Of a DNA stretch of 64,000 bases, positions 34,735 to 42,760 are shown piece after piece. How positions within the stretch are numbered: position 1 is the stretch's first letter; every line of letters begins with the position of its first letter. The translations under genes were made by a program, and so were the position numbers. This DNA comes from Mucilaginibacter segetis (lineage in GTDB: Bacteria > Bacteroidota > Bacteroidia > Sphingobacteriales > Sphingobacteriaceae): NCBI RefSeq assembly GCF_016522075.1, contig NZ_JAEHFW010000001.1, forward strand, positions 1,426,001 through 1,490,000, written 5' to 3'. The notes under the pieces are model-generated. The model did not search any database, was not told the DNA's origin, and worked only from the letters and a program-made list of their open reading frames with translations.

Positions 34735-37548
34735 ATGAAACGCGTGTTGCTGCCAATTTTACTTTTTACGTTTACGTCGCTTAAGGCGCAGCAATTTGGC
34801 GGCAACCCACCATCAATAAAATGGCGGCAGGTTAATATACCGGCAGCCCGAATTATATTTCCGACCGGACTCGATTCTTCTGCTACAGAAGTAGCTGATA
34901 TTATTCACCGGATGAATAATGCCATAAAACCAACCATAGGCTTTAAGCAAAAAAAAATAAACATCGTATTACAGGATCAAACCATCATATCCAATGCTTA
35001 TGTAGGGTTGGCCCCATTTCGTAGCGAGTTTTATTTAACACCCGAACAAAATAGTTTTGAACTGGGAAGCCTGCCATGGCCGGATCAGCTGGCAATACAC
35101 GAGTTCAGGCATGTGCAGCAGTACAATAATTTTGATGTGGGCATTTCGCATTTATTGAGGGTTTTATTCGGCGAAGGAGGACAAGCTTTGGGCAATGACC
35201 TGGCTGTTCCGAACTGGTTTTTTGAGGGAGATGCTGTTTTTAACGAAACTTTAGTAAGCAACCAAGGCAGGGGAAGGCTACCATTATTTCTCACGGGCTA
35301 TCGTGCTTTGTGGATGGCTGATAAACAATACAGTTGGATGAAGCTGAGGAACGGGTCGTATGCTGACTATATACCCAACCATTACCCTTTAGGTTATATG
35401 CTGGTGGCCTACGGCCGAGAAAGGTATGGCAATATGTTTTGGAAAAATGTTACTCATGATGCCGCGGCATATAAGGGGGGATTTTATCCATTTCAAACAG
35501 CAATTAAAAAATATGCGGGAATAAGTTATAAGGATTTCAGAAATGATGCTTTAAAATACTTTAAGCAACAGTTTGCATTGGATAGTAGCTTAATACAAGA
35601 GAATAGTAGTAACAAGCATTTTACAGCTGATCGTGAATTTCCGGCTTATGTAAATGACAGTACATTAGTTTATCTGAAAAGCACTTATGACCATGTACCC
35701 GAATTTGTAATAAAAACCGCAGGCAAGGAGCGAAAGTTAGCTGTACAGGATATCACCATTGATAATTACTTTTCTTATCACAATGGTAAAATAGTATATG
35801 CGGCTTACCGTCCGGATATACGGTGGGGTTACAGGAATTATAATGAACTGGTAGTGATAGATATAAAGACTGGCCAGGAAAAGCGTATCACCCGTAAAAC
35901 AAAGTATTTTTCCCCGTCATTTAGTGACGATAGCAAATCAATAGTAGCGGTACAATTGTCACCAACAGGCAAATGTGAACTGCATGTGCTTAACACAATT
36001 GACGGTGAGCTGATAAAGGCGATTCCTAATAAACAACAACTTTTTTTTACTTGCCCTAAGTTTTATAAAGGCGGGAAAATAGTTTCGGCTGTGCGCAACA
36101 AAAAAGGGCAAATGACAATTGCCACAGTAGATGCCGCAGGGAAGGTTAATTATTTACTCCCCTTTACTTATGAACCCATTGGCTTTTTACTGGTTGATGG
36201 TGACGCAATATATTTTACCAAAACCTCCGGCAAAAACGACAGGCTTTATGTGCTGTCGGTAAGTTTGAACAAGGTGTTTGAGTTGAAAAATACACCTAAG
36301 AATGGCTCTATCGGTTTTTATCAACCAGCAATCAGCACAAATAAACTTTCGTGGGTTGGTTTTACGGCAAATGGTTATCAAATTAATGAGTTTGATCGTA
36401 AGTTACTGCAATTTGTACCCGTAGATATTAGTAAAGATAACCAGTTGGACGATTTGGGTGTGAGTGCTTTAACAACCGACTCTTCAGCAAACCTGCTTGC
36501 GTCTGTGGAACGCACCCCGTTAACCGTAAAAAAATACAGCAAGGTGCACGGCTTGTTTAACTTTCATAGTATCATTCCAGATATTAACGATCCTAATTTC
36601 TCCATTGCTTTAGAGGGGGAGAATATTTTGAATACTTTTCAGTCGCGTTTATCGCTTAATTATAACCGGGATGAAGAGTATAAACGTATTGGTTATTCTG
36701 CAATATACGGAGCTTTGTTTCCCTACTTGTCGGCAGGTGTAGATTACACTTTGGACCGTAAGGGATTTTATAAGGGCAATAGTATTTATTACAACGAGAC
36801 CGATTTACATGCGGGATTCACTGTGCCGTTAAATTTAACAGCAGGTAAGTATATTACATCAGTTTCTGCCGGTTCTGCTGTTTATTATAGTCAGAGTACT
36901 TTTCAACAGGCTTATCGTAATTTATTTGCCGACAAACATTATACTTACGTTAATAATAGTATTAGCTTTAATAATCAGACACAACAAGCCAAACAGCAAA
37001 TTAACCCGCGATTTGCTCAAAGCATAAGTATTAATTATAAAACAGCAATAGCCGGGCTAAATGCCAGTCAATTTTTAGTAAGTGGTGCATTTTATTTTCC
37101 CGGCATTGGTATAAACCACAGTTTGGTTATCAGTGCCGCGCATCAGCAAAAGGGACAAAATAACGCTATCGGTTTTTCGAATGATTTTCCTTTCTCTAAG
37201 GCGTATACCGCACAAAATCTGGATAACATGAATAAGATAGGGGCGAGCTATCATTTCCCTATTGCATATCCGGATGCAGGTTTTGGTAACCTGATTTATC
37301 TGCTCAGGCTGAGGGGATATTTATATTACGATTATACTCACGCAACCGCGAATAATTTTTTTGCTGATGGGAGTAATTTTAAGCGGAATTTCCGTTCGAT
37401 GGGTGCGGCGCTGTTTTTTGATACTAAATTCTTTAATCAATCATCCGTTTCATTTGGCATACGATACAGCTATTTGCTCGACCCGGACTATTTTGGGGGA
37501 AGTGGAAGAAATAGGATAGAATTAGTATTACCGGTTAGCATTTTTTAA
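34735..37548 (+). CDS. Exported metallopeptidase-like protein with propeller and outer-membrane barrel
   Basis: From MKRVLLPILL the product has 937 residues and a signal peptide ending Leu-Lys-Ala-Gln. A gluzincin-like motif HEFRH (about 122-126) with a following glutamate in FFEGDAVF (about 164) suggests a zinc peptidase domain (about 25-270). A beta-propeller-like region follows (about 290-590, with repeated Asp-Asp-Ser/Tyr-Phe-Ser-Pro turns). The last 330 residues look like an outer-membrane beta barrel, ending in the C-terminal NRIELVLPVSIF. This combination would place a peptidase at the outer membrane. No standard family name is assigned. Alternative upstream ATGs exist at 34672 and 34729. 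Confidence 0.75.
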   Translation: MKRVLLPILLFTFTSLKAQQFGGNPPSIKWRQVNIPAARIIFPTGLDSSATEVADIIHRMNNAIKPTIGFKQKKINIVLQDQTIISNAYVGLAPFRSEFYLTPEQNSFELGSLPWPDQLAIHEFRHVQQYNNFDVGISHLLRVLFGEGGQALGNDLAVPNWFFEGDAVFNETLVSNQGRGRLPLFLTGYRALWMADKQYSWMKLRNGSYADYIPNHYPLGYMLVAYGRERYGNMFWKNVTHDAAAYKGGFYPFQTAIKKYAGISYKDFRNDALKYFKQQFALDSSLIQENSSNKHFTADREFPAYVNDSTLVYLKSTYDHVPEFVIKTAGKERKLAVQDITIDNYFSYHNGKIVYAAYRPDIRWGYRNYNELVVIDIKTGQEKRITRKTKYFSPSFSDDSKSIVAVQLSPTGKCELHVLNTIDGELIKAIPNKQQLFFTCPKFYKGGKIVSAVRNKKGQMTIATVDAAGKVNYLLPFTYEPIGFLLVDGDAIYFTKTSGKNDRLYVLSVSLNKVFELKNTPKNGSIGFYQPAISTNKLSWVGFTANGYQINEFDRKLLQFVPVDISKDNQLDDLGVSALTTDSSANLLASVERTPLTVKKYSKVHGLFNFHSIIPDINDPNFSIALEGENILNTFQSRLSLNYNRDEEYKRIGYSAIYGALFPYLSAGVDYTLDRKGFYKGNSIYYNETDLHAGFTVPLNLTAGKYITSVSAGSAVYYSQSTFQQAYRNLFADKHYTYVNNSISFNNQTQQAKQQINPRFAQSISINYKTAIAGLNASQFLVSGAFYFPGIGINHSLVISAAHQQKGQNNAIGFSNDFPFSKAYTAQNLDNMNKIGASYHFPIAYPDAGFGNLIYLLRLRGYLYYDYTHATANNFFADGSNFKRNFRSMGAALFFDTKFFNQSSVSFGIRYSYLLDPDYFGGSGRNRIELVLPVSIF

Positions 37549-37552
37549 CCGA

Positions 37553-38296
37553 TCAGCCATTAGCTGCTTTTATGATAGCTTTTACTCTTTCGGCACCTGT
37601 TTGTTGAATAGTATATTCATCTCCATAGCCGTTACTCATTAAAATGTGATCATTCCTGTAGTCCATTCTACCCGGCAAACTAACCCTTGCAGATGAGTGC
37701 ACCTCCCTGACGCCTGTAAAATGCACAAGGTCGGCAACGTTTGTTTCAGATATACCACTTCCCGGCATGATAGATATTCTTCCGGCTGCTTTTTCTACTA
37801 AGTGTGTTATAACATTTGCGCCCTCCATGGCTGTACTTTTACCTCCCGATGTTAAAATACGGTCGCATCCGATCGCTATTATATCTTCAAGGGCCTGATA
37901 TTGGTCAGCGCACATATCAAATGCGCGATGGAATGTAACCCCCACTCCCCATTGCCGTGCGGTACGTACCAATTCGGTGCAACGTTCTTTATCAACAGTG
38001 CCATCCGGATTAAGTATTCCTATTACAATACCATCGCAACCGGCTTCTATACAATTCCTTATATCGGCCTGCATTACCTCAAACTCCAGATCGGTATATA
38101 AAAAATCGCCGCTTCTGGGGCGTATAAGGGTAAATAGTTTAATATGAAGATGCTTACGTGCAAGTAGGATCTGTCCGAATGATGGAGTAGTGCCACCTTC
38201 ATCAAGATTTTCACATAATTCAACACGTGCTGCACCGCCTTCCTGTGCGGCAATAGCGGATGTCACCGAATTGGCGCAAACTTCTAATGTTATCAT
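37553..38296 (-). CDS. cutC: Copper homeostasis protein CutC family
   Basis: The 247-residue TIM-barrel protein shows the CutC signature: LEVCANSVTSAIAAQEGGA at the start, RVELCENLDEGGTTPS, HIKLFTLIRPRSGDFLY, VGVTFHRAFDMC and RILTSGGKSTAMEG. Length matches the family. The name reflects early copper-tolerance genetics in E. coli; the actual biochemical function is debated. It converges with the metallopeptidase-barrel gene, four bases apart. Confidence 0.94.
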   Translation of the reverse strand: MITLEVCANSVTSAIAAQEGGAARVELCENLDEGGTTPSFGQILLARKHLHIKLFTLIRPRSGDFLYTDLEFEVMQADIRNCIEAGCDGIVIGILNPDGTVDKERCTELVRTARQWGVGVTFHRAFDMCADQYQALEDIIAIGCDRILTSGGKSTAMEGANVITHLVEKAAGRISIMPGSGISETNVADLVHFTGVREVHSSARVSLPGRMDYRNDHILMSNGYGDEYTIQQTGAERVKAIIKAANG

Positions 38297-38366
38297 TCAG
38301 TAAAATAAGATTGAGGCCTTTGTGTATATAAAGTTAAGTATAACAACAAAGCAAAAGGAATTTGTT

Positions 38367-39380
38367 TTATCCTTTATAAATACTTTTTCCGGGTATAAGC
38401 AAATCCTGTTTTTGTGCGTTGCATACCGCGAATGAAAATCCCTGTTGTATGGCATAAGCCCCATATTCCCCCTTTTTGTTAATTGCTAAAAAGCCAACCT
38501 GTATTTTCTTAGCTGTTTCGGGTTTCTTTTTAATAATACGTTCAACAGCGGCCTTGCATGCCTCCTCCGGTGAATAGCCCTGACGCATAAGTTCAACAAC
38601 TAAAAAGCTGCCTACGTTACGTATAACTTCTTCACCCACACCTGTTGATGTTGCGCCGCCAACCTCGTTATCTACGTAAAGTCCGGCACCTATAATAGGA
38701 CTGTCGCCAACCCGGCCATGCATTTTAAAGGCCATACCACTGGTAGTACAGGCACCGCTTAAATTGCCTTTAGCGTCAATAGCCAGCATACCAATGGTGT
38801 CATGGTTATATTTACCACCCGGCCGGTGTTGCTGGTTCTCTATATTCATAACCGGTGAGTATTGTGCCGTTTTAAGCCATTCTTTCCAGGCTTTTTCTGA
38901 TTCGGGAGTTAATAGTTTTTCCTTTTTAAAACCATTCTCTACCGCGAATTGCGTGGCTCCGTCACCAACAAGCATTACGTGCGGCGTTTTTTCCATTACC
39001 ATGCGTGCAACCGAAATAGGATGCGCTATATATTCAATAGCACCAACTGACCCGCAGTTGCCAAATTCATCCATTATGCAGGCATCTAATGTTACATGTC
39101 CGTCACGGTCGGGGTAACCCGCACGACCAACCGTATGGTTATGCATATCAGCCTCTGGTATTCGCACTCCTGCTTCTACCGCATCAAGTGCCCTTCCGCC
39201 TGCAGAAAGCGTTTTCCAAGCTTCTTTATTAGCTACAATACCAAAATCCCATGTAGATATTACTATCGGTAAGGTGGGGGCCAAACTAAGATTGGCTGCA
39301 CTTGCAGGTGTGTATTTTGAAAGCGCTGCCAGGGATGCTCCGGCAGCAGATATTTTAAGAAATTTACGACGGTTATACAT
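38367..39380 (-). CDS. Tat-exported N4-(beta-N-acetylglucosaminyl)-L-asparaginase / isoaspartyl peptidase-like
   Basis: The 337-residue protein belongs to the Ntn-hydrolase asparaginase family, which autocleaves to expose an N-terminal threonine. The cleavage/nucleophile motif is NHDTIGM, Thr195. ALDAVEAGVR and VGDSPIIGAGLYVDNEVGGATSTG are family segments. The N-terminus has a twin-arginine signal (YNRRKFLK, residues 2-9) and hydrophobic stretch to about 28. The enzyme cleaves the glycan-asparagine bond in glycoproteins or related amides. Regulated expression is suggested by a 30-bp palindrome just upstream (39405-39434). Confidence 0.92.
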   Translation of the reverse strand: MYNRRKFLKISAAGASLAALSKYTPASAANLSLAPTLPIVISTWDFGIVANKEAWKTLSAGGRALDAVEAGVRIPEADMHNHTVGRAGYPDRDGHVTLDACIMDEFGNCGSVGAIEYIAHPISVARMVMEKTPHVMLVGDGATQFAVENGFKKEKLLTPESEKAWKEWLKTAQYSPVMNIENQQHRPGGKYNHDTIGMLAIDAKGNLSGACTTSGMAFKMHGRVGDSPIIGAGLYVDNEVGGATSTGVGEEVIRNVGSFLVVELMRQGYSPEEACKAAVERIIKKKPETAKKIQVGFLAINKKGEYGAYAIQQGFSFAVCNAQKQDLLIPGKSIYKG

Positions 39381-39404
39381 AGGTGATAAATATAATTATA
39401 GCAT

Positions 39405-39434
39405 TCAAAACAGATACAATTGTATCTGTTTTGA
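39405..39434. promoter_or_regulatory. 30-bp perfect palindrome, probable operator
   Basis: The 30 bases are a perfect inverted repeat with no spacer; the core is GATACAATTGTATC, and an extra half-site GATACAA sits at 39433-39439. It lies 24 bases upstream of the minus-strand asparaginase start, overlapping where its -33 element should be (near-consensus TATATTTA at 39387-39394 on the minus strand), and 152 bases upstream of the divergent WYL regulator gene. Confidence 0.7.
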
Positions 39435-39586
39435 TACAAGTATAAGTATTAGAGCTCAGGATGGCAATATTTATCTACTGTGTTTTTAGTTTATAGTTTA
39501 CTGATATGCGTTTGATGTATGTATTTTTGGATGCTACTCTTTAAATGAAAAACAGGAAGTTGATATACTTTTACTTATTTTGATCT

Positions 39587-40528
39587 ATGAACCGTATCGA
39601 CCGCATATCTGCCATTTTAATTCAGCTGCAATCGCGCAGGATTGTCAAAGCTTGCGACATAGCGGAAAGGTTTGAGATAAGCTTACGAACCGTTTATCGG
39701 GATATCAGGACATTAGAAGAAGCCGGGATTCCAATTATTGGAGAGGCAGGAGTGGGGTATTCCCTAATGGATGGTTATCGTTTACCACCTGTAATGTTTA
39801 CCCGCGAAGAAGCCACAGCTTTTCTGACTGCCGAAAAATTTATAGATAAACTTACTGATGCCTCAACCGCTGCTCAGCATAAATCGGCTATGTATAAGAT
39901 AAGAGCGATATTAAAAACCGCTGAAAAAGATTTGCTGGATAGTATGGACAATAATATTGAGGTGTTTAAAAGCCGTATCCAGCGGCGCATAGACAATAAC
40001 AATCATCTGCAGTCGATTCTTGATGGCATTGCTAATAAAAAAGTGCTTTGTATTGATTACATGGCGGGTTACAGTCAGCAAAAAACCAAAAGAGAAATTG
40101 AGCCGGTTGGAATATTTTACCTGGATAGCTACTGGCACCTGATAGCTTTTTGCCGCATGCGTAATGATTACAGGGATTTTAGAGCCGACAGGATAAAGTC
40201 ACTATTGGACACCGGTAAAACTTTTGGGGGCAAACATCCTACTTTAAAAGCCTATATAGCCCAAACCGCTCAGGAGCATAAGCTTGAAACCATTGTAATT
40301 AAGATAGAAAGTAGTGCGGCACGGTTTATAGATGAACAAAAATATTATAACGGTTTTGTATCTGAACGGATAGTGGATACTTATACTGAAATGACTTTTT
40401 TAACCGTGTATAATGAAGGTTTTTGTCGCTGGTTTATGATGTTTGGCGATCAGGCCGAAGTAGTTAGCCCACCCTTTATTAAAGAACGTGTAAAAGCACT
40501 CGCTCAACTCGTACTGTTGAAAAATTAA
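39587..40528 (+). CDS. HTH/WYL-domain transcriptional regulator (YafY family)
   Basis: The 313-residue protein has an N-terminal DeoR-type helix-turn-helix (about 1-60: AERFEISLRTVYRDIRTLEEAGIPI), then a WYL domain (about 140-210) with YWHLIAFCRMRNDYRDFRADR, and a C-terminal extension (WCX-like). WYL domains bind small ligands or nucleic acids and set DNA binding by the HTH. It is divergent from the asparaginase gene, making the 30-bp palindrome between them a possible target, but this is inference. Confidence 0.93.
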   Translation: MNRIDRISAILIQLQSRRIVKACDIAERFEISLRTVYRDIRTLEEAGIPIIGEAGVGYSLMDGYRLPPVMFTREEATAFLTAEKFIDKLTDASTAAQHKSAMYKIRAILKTAEKDLLDSMDNNIEVFKSRIQRRIDNNNHLQSILDGIANKKVLCIDYMAGYSQQKTKREIEPVGIFYLDSYWHLIAFCRMRNDYRDFRADRIKSLLDTGKTFGGKHPTLKAYIAQTAQEHKLETIVIKIESSAARFIDEQKYYNGFVSERIVDTYTEMTFLTVYNEGFCRWFMMFGDQAEVVSPPFIKERVKALAQLVLLKN

Positions 40529-40611
40529 ACTTACCTACACCGCCTTAATGGCCTTTAGGCTTGCCTAAACTACACATTCATGGCAACGTTTTTGCTGATG
40601 TTAATAGTTAT

Positions 40612-40630
40612 GTACTTAACATGTAAGTAC
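40612..40630. promoter_or_regulatory. Inverted repeat upstream of the AHSA1 pseudogene
   Basis: Seven-base arms GTACTTA and TAAGTAC flank ACATG. The dyad sits about 70 bases before the start codon at 40699 and looks like a repressor site, though no regulator gene of matching type is adjacent. Confidence 0.4.
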
Positions 40631-40698
40631 TTATCAAATGATTTATTATAGTAAATAATTTACGCCAACAATAATAAAACCAGATAATAATTGAAAAC

Positions 40699-41124
40699 AT
40701 GGAATTAACAACCTCGATAATTATTGATGCTCCTGTAGCGGAAGTTTGGAAAGGCCTTACCGATCCGGTATTAGTAAAATAGTATTTTTTTGGAACTACT
40801 GTGAGTTCCGATTGGAAAAAAGGCAGCCCGATAACATTTAGCGGAGAGTGGGAGGGGAAGAAATACCAGGACAAGGGTACCATACTGGAAATTACACCCG
40901 GAAAATATGTAAAATACAGTTATTGGAGCAGCATGAGCGGCACCGAAGATAAACCCGAAAATTATGCCAATGTTAGTTACACGATTTCTCCAAAAGATGG
41001 GAAAACATTTTTAGAGCTTACACAGGATGGTATAAAGGATGAAGCTTCAAAAGAACATTCTGAAAATAACTGGCAAATGGTTTTTGGTGGTTTAAAAAAG
41101 ATACTCGAAGAGGGCAAAAATTGA
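40699..41124 (+). pseudogene. AHSA1/SRPBCC gene interrupted by an in-frame amber codon
   Basis: From ATG 40699 the frame reads MELTTSIIIDAPVAEVWKGL and continues to Lys27, then TAG at 40780-40782, then YFFGTTVSSDWKKG and the rest of a full Aha1-like domain to 41124. In relatives the stop position is Gln in the conserved Val-Lys-Gln-Tyr-Phe-Phe-Gly-Thr, so a single C-to-T change (CAG to TAG) explains it. All other residues look intact, indicating a recent event, readthrough, or a sequencing error. A GTG at 40801 could restart translation but would lose the first strand and helix of the fold. Confidence 0.85.
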
Positions 41125-41304
41125 TCGGTGAAGAAGAAAACTACCGGAACAGTATGGCTTATCCTGAACCTAACAGTTGATAACTGAACGAATTATGAGC
41201 GCGCTTTAAAGGTAAATTTTTTGTTTAATTATAATTATCATATAACTGATAATAAATGTTTTATCGATCATTATAACTTTTAATGATAATCAGTTTTGGC
41301 TGAT

Positions 41305-42639
41305 TTACCTGTTAAATAATAATCTTTTGCCGTTTATACTTTCTATCAATTTTCCATTTGCATACACTACATTACCAGATACGATGGTATAAATTATACT
41401 TGAGTTGAAACTGGTATCTTCAAATGGCGACCAGCCACATTTATACAAAATATTATCACTGCTTACCTTCCAAGGTTTGTTCAGGTCAACAAGCACCAGA
41501 TCTGCCCAATAACCCTCTCTGATAAAGCCGCGTTTTTCTATATTGAAACAAATCGCCACGTTGTGTGCCATCTTCTCCACTATTTGTTCAAGGGTGATTT
41601 TTCCCTGATGGTAAAGCTCGAGCACAGCTACCAAAGCGTGCTGCACTAACGGCCCACCTGATGGTGCCTTTAAATAGTTTTGTGCTTTCTCTTCTTTTGT
41701 ATGCGGGGCATGGTCTGTAGCCAACACATCTATCCGGCCATCTAACAATGCTTGTAAAACACCCGCCCTGTCATTTGCGGTTTTAACCGCTGGGTTCCAT
41801 TTAATGTAATTGCCTTTGGTTTCATAATCCTCGTCACTAAACCATAAATGATGAATACAGGCCTCGACTGTTATTCTTTTCTCGTTCAGTGGGATATCAT
41901 TTCTGAACAGATGTGTTTCTATTTCTGTTGATATATGCAAAATATGTAAACGACTGTTGTTCTTTTTAGCCAGTTCAACCGCCATTGATGAGGATAGATA
42001 ACAAGCCTCGGCGTTTCTTATTTTCGGATGAAGTTTAACCGGGATATTTTCACCAAGTAATTGCTTGTAATGTGCCAGATTGTTTCTGATTGTCGCTTCA
42101 TCTTCGCAATGCACAGCTATCAGCATGGGCGATTTGGCAAATAGGTTTTCCAAGGTATCGGGATTATCTACCAGCATATTCCCGGTTGAGGAGCCCATGA
42201 ATACTTTTACACCACAAACGTTTTTTACATCCGTTAAAAGAACCTCATCTATATTATCATTAGATGCCCCCATATAAAATGAATAGTTAGCCAGTGAGTT
42301 ATGCGCGGCTATCTGATATTTATCTTCAAGTAATTGTTGAGTTAAGGTGTTGGGGATAGTATTAGGCATTTCCATAAAGGAAGTAATTCCTCCTGCTACC
42401 GCCGCTCGCGATTCGGTATAAATATCAGCCTTATGGGTGAGTCCCGGTTCACGAAAATGAACCTGGTCGTCAATAAATCCGGGGAGTAGGTACAAACCTT
42501 CTGCGTTTATGACTTTATCCGCAGTCACATCAATAGCGCTATCAATGCGTTCAATAAACCCATCTTTTATTAAAAGATCGGCAATAACTTGTTTATCCTC
42601 ATTTACTATGGTGGCTGATTTTATAAGAATACTTGACAT
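41305..42639 (-). CDS. pyrC: Dihydroorotase (probable active copy)
   Basis: The 444-residue amidohydrolase converts carbamoyl aspartate to dihydroorotate in pyrimidine synthesis. Active-site residues are largely intact: QVHFREPG (Gln59, His61), the carboxylated-lysine candidate Lys145 (GVKVFMGSS), His177 (AVHCED), His235 (HILHIST) and Asp309 (ATDHAPHT). The first His of the usual His-x-His is Gln, a variant I associate with Bacteroidota enzymes. The start at 42639 follows a consensus promoter by five bases; 42672 would lie within the promoter. Compare the ligand-less homologue at 10501-11757. Confidence 0.92.
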   Translation of the reverse strand: MSSILIKSATIVNEDKQVIADLLIKDGFIERIDSAIDVTADKVINAEGLYLLPGFIDDQVHFREPGLTHKADIYTESRAAVAGGITSFMEMPNTIPNTLTQQLLEDKYQIAAHNSLANYSFYMGASNDNIDEVLLTDVKNVCGVKVFMGSSTGNMLVDNPDTLENLFAKSPMLIAVHCEDEATIRNNLAHYKQLLGENIPVKLHPKIRNAEACYLSSSMAVELAKKNNSRLHILHISTEIETHLFRNDIPLNEKRITVEACIHHLWFSDEDYETKGNYIKWNPAVKTANDRAGVLQALLDGRIDVLATDHAPHTKEEKAQNYLKAPSGGPLVQHALVAVLELYHQGKITLEQIVEKMAHNVAICFNIEKRGFIREGYWADLVLVDLNKPWKVSSDNILYKCGWSPFEDTSFNSSIIYTIVSGNVVYANGKLIESINGKRLLFNR

Positions 42640-42643
42640 AATA

Positions 42644-42673
42644 CAAAGATAGGTTTTAGGAAACAGTACCAAA
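42644..42673 (-). promoter_or_regulatory. Promoter of pyrC
   Basis: On the minus strand TTTG (42670-42673), an 18-base spacer and TATCTTTG (42644-42651) match the Bacteroidota consensus exactly. The start codon follows by four bases, so the message would be nearly leaderless. Confidence 0.7.
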
Positions 42674-42726
42674 GTATTTAAAAGCTAATGAACTATAATC
42701 TGTTAATTCGCCAACTTCATTTTATG

Positions 42727-42755
42727 TTTCCCATAAAACAAAAAGCTTATCTTTG
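42727..42755 (+). promoter_or_regulatory. Promoter of the DEAD-box helicase gene
   Basis: TATCTTTG (42748-42755) is a perfect -7 box ending five bases before the ATG at 42761; TTTC (42727-42730), 17 bases upstream, is a fair -33 element. It stands back to back with the pyrC promoter. Confidence 0.55.
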
Positions 42756-42760
42756 CGCCC

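Noticed and set aside
34566..34805. Extended N-terminus of the TetX-like monooxygenase
   Set aside because: The added 80 residues overlap the divergent metallopeptidase gene start and look non-coding.
39405..39434. The 30-bp palindrome as an intrinsic terminator
   Set aside because: It lies between divergent gene starts, has no T-run beyond four bases and no upstream gene reads into it.
40801..41124. A separate 107-codon gene starting at GTG 40801
   Set aside because: It is in frame with the ATG at 40699 and lacks the first strand and helix of the AHSA1 fold, so a single broken gene is the better reading.
41205..41304. A possible regulatory stem-loop in the AT-rich gap before pyrC's end
   Set aside because: Short imperfect AT-only repeats with no consistent stem; nothing specific can be supported.
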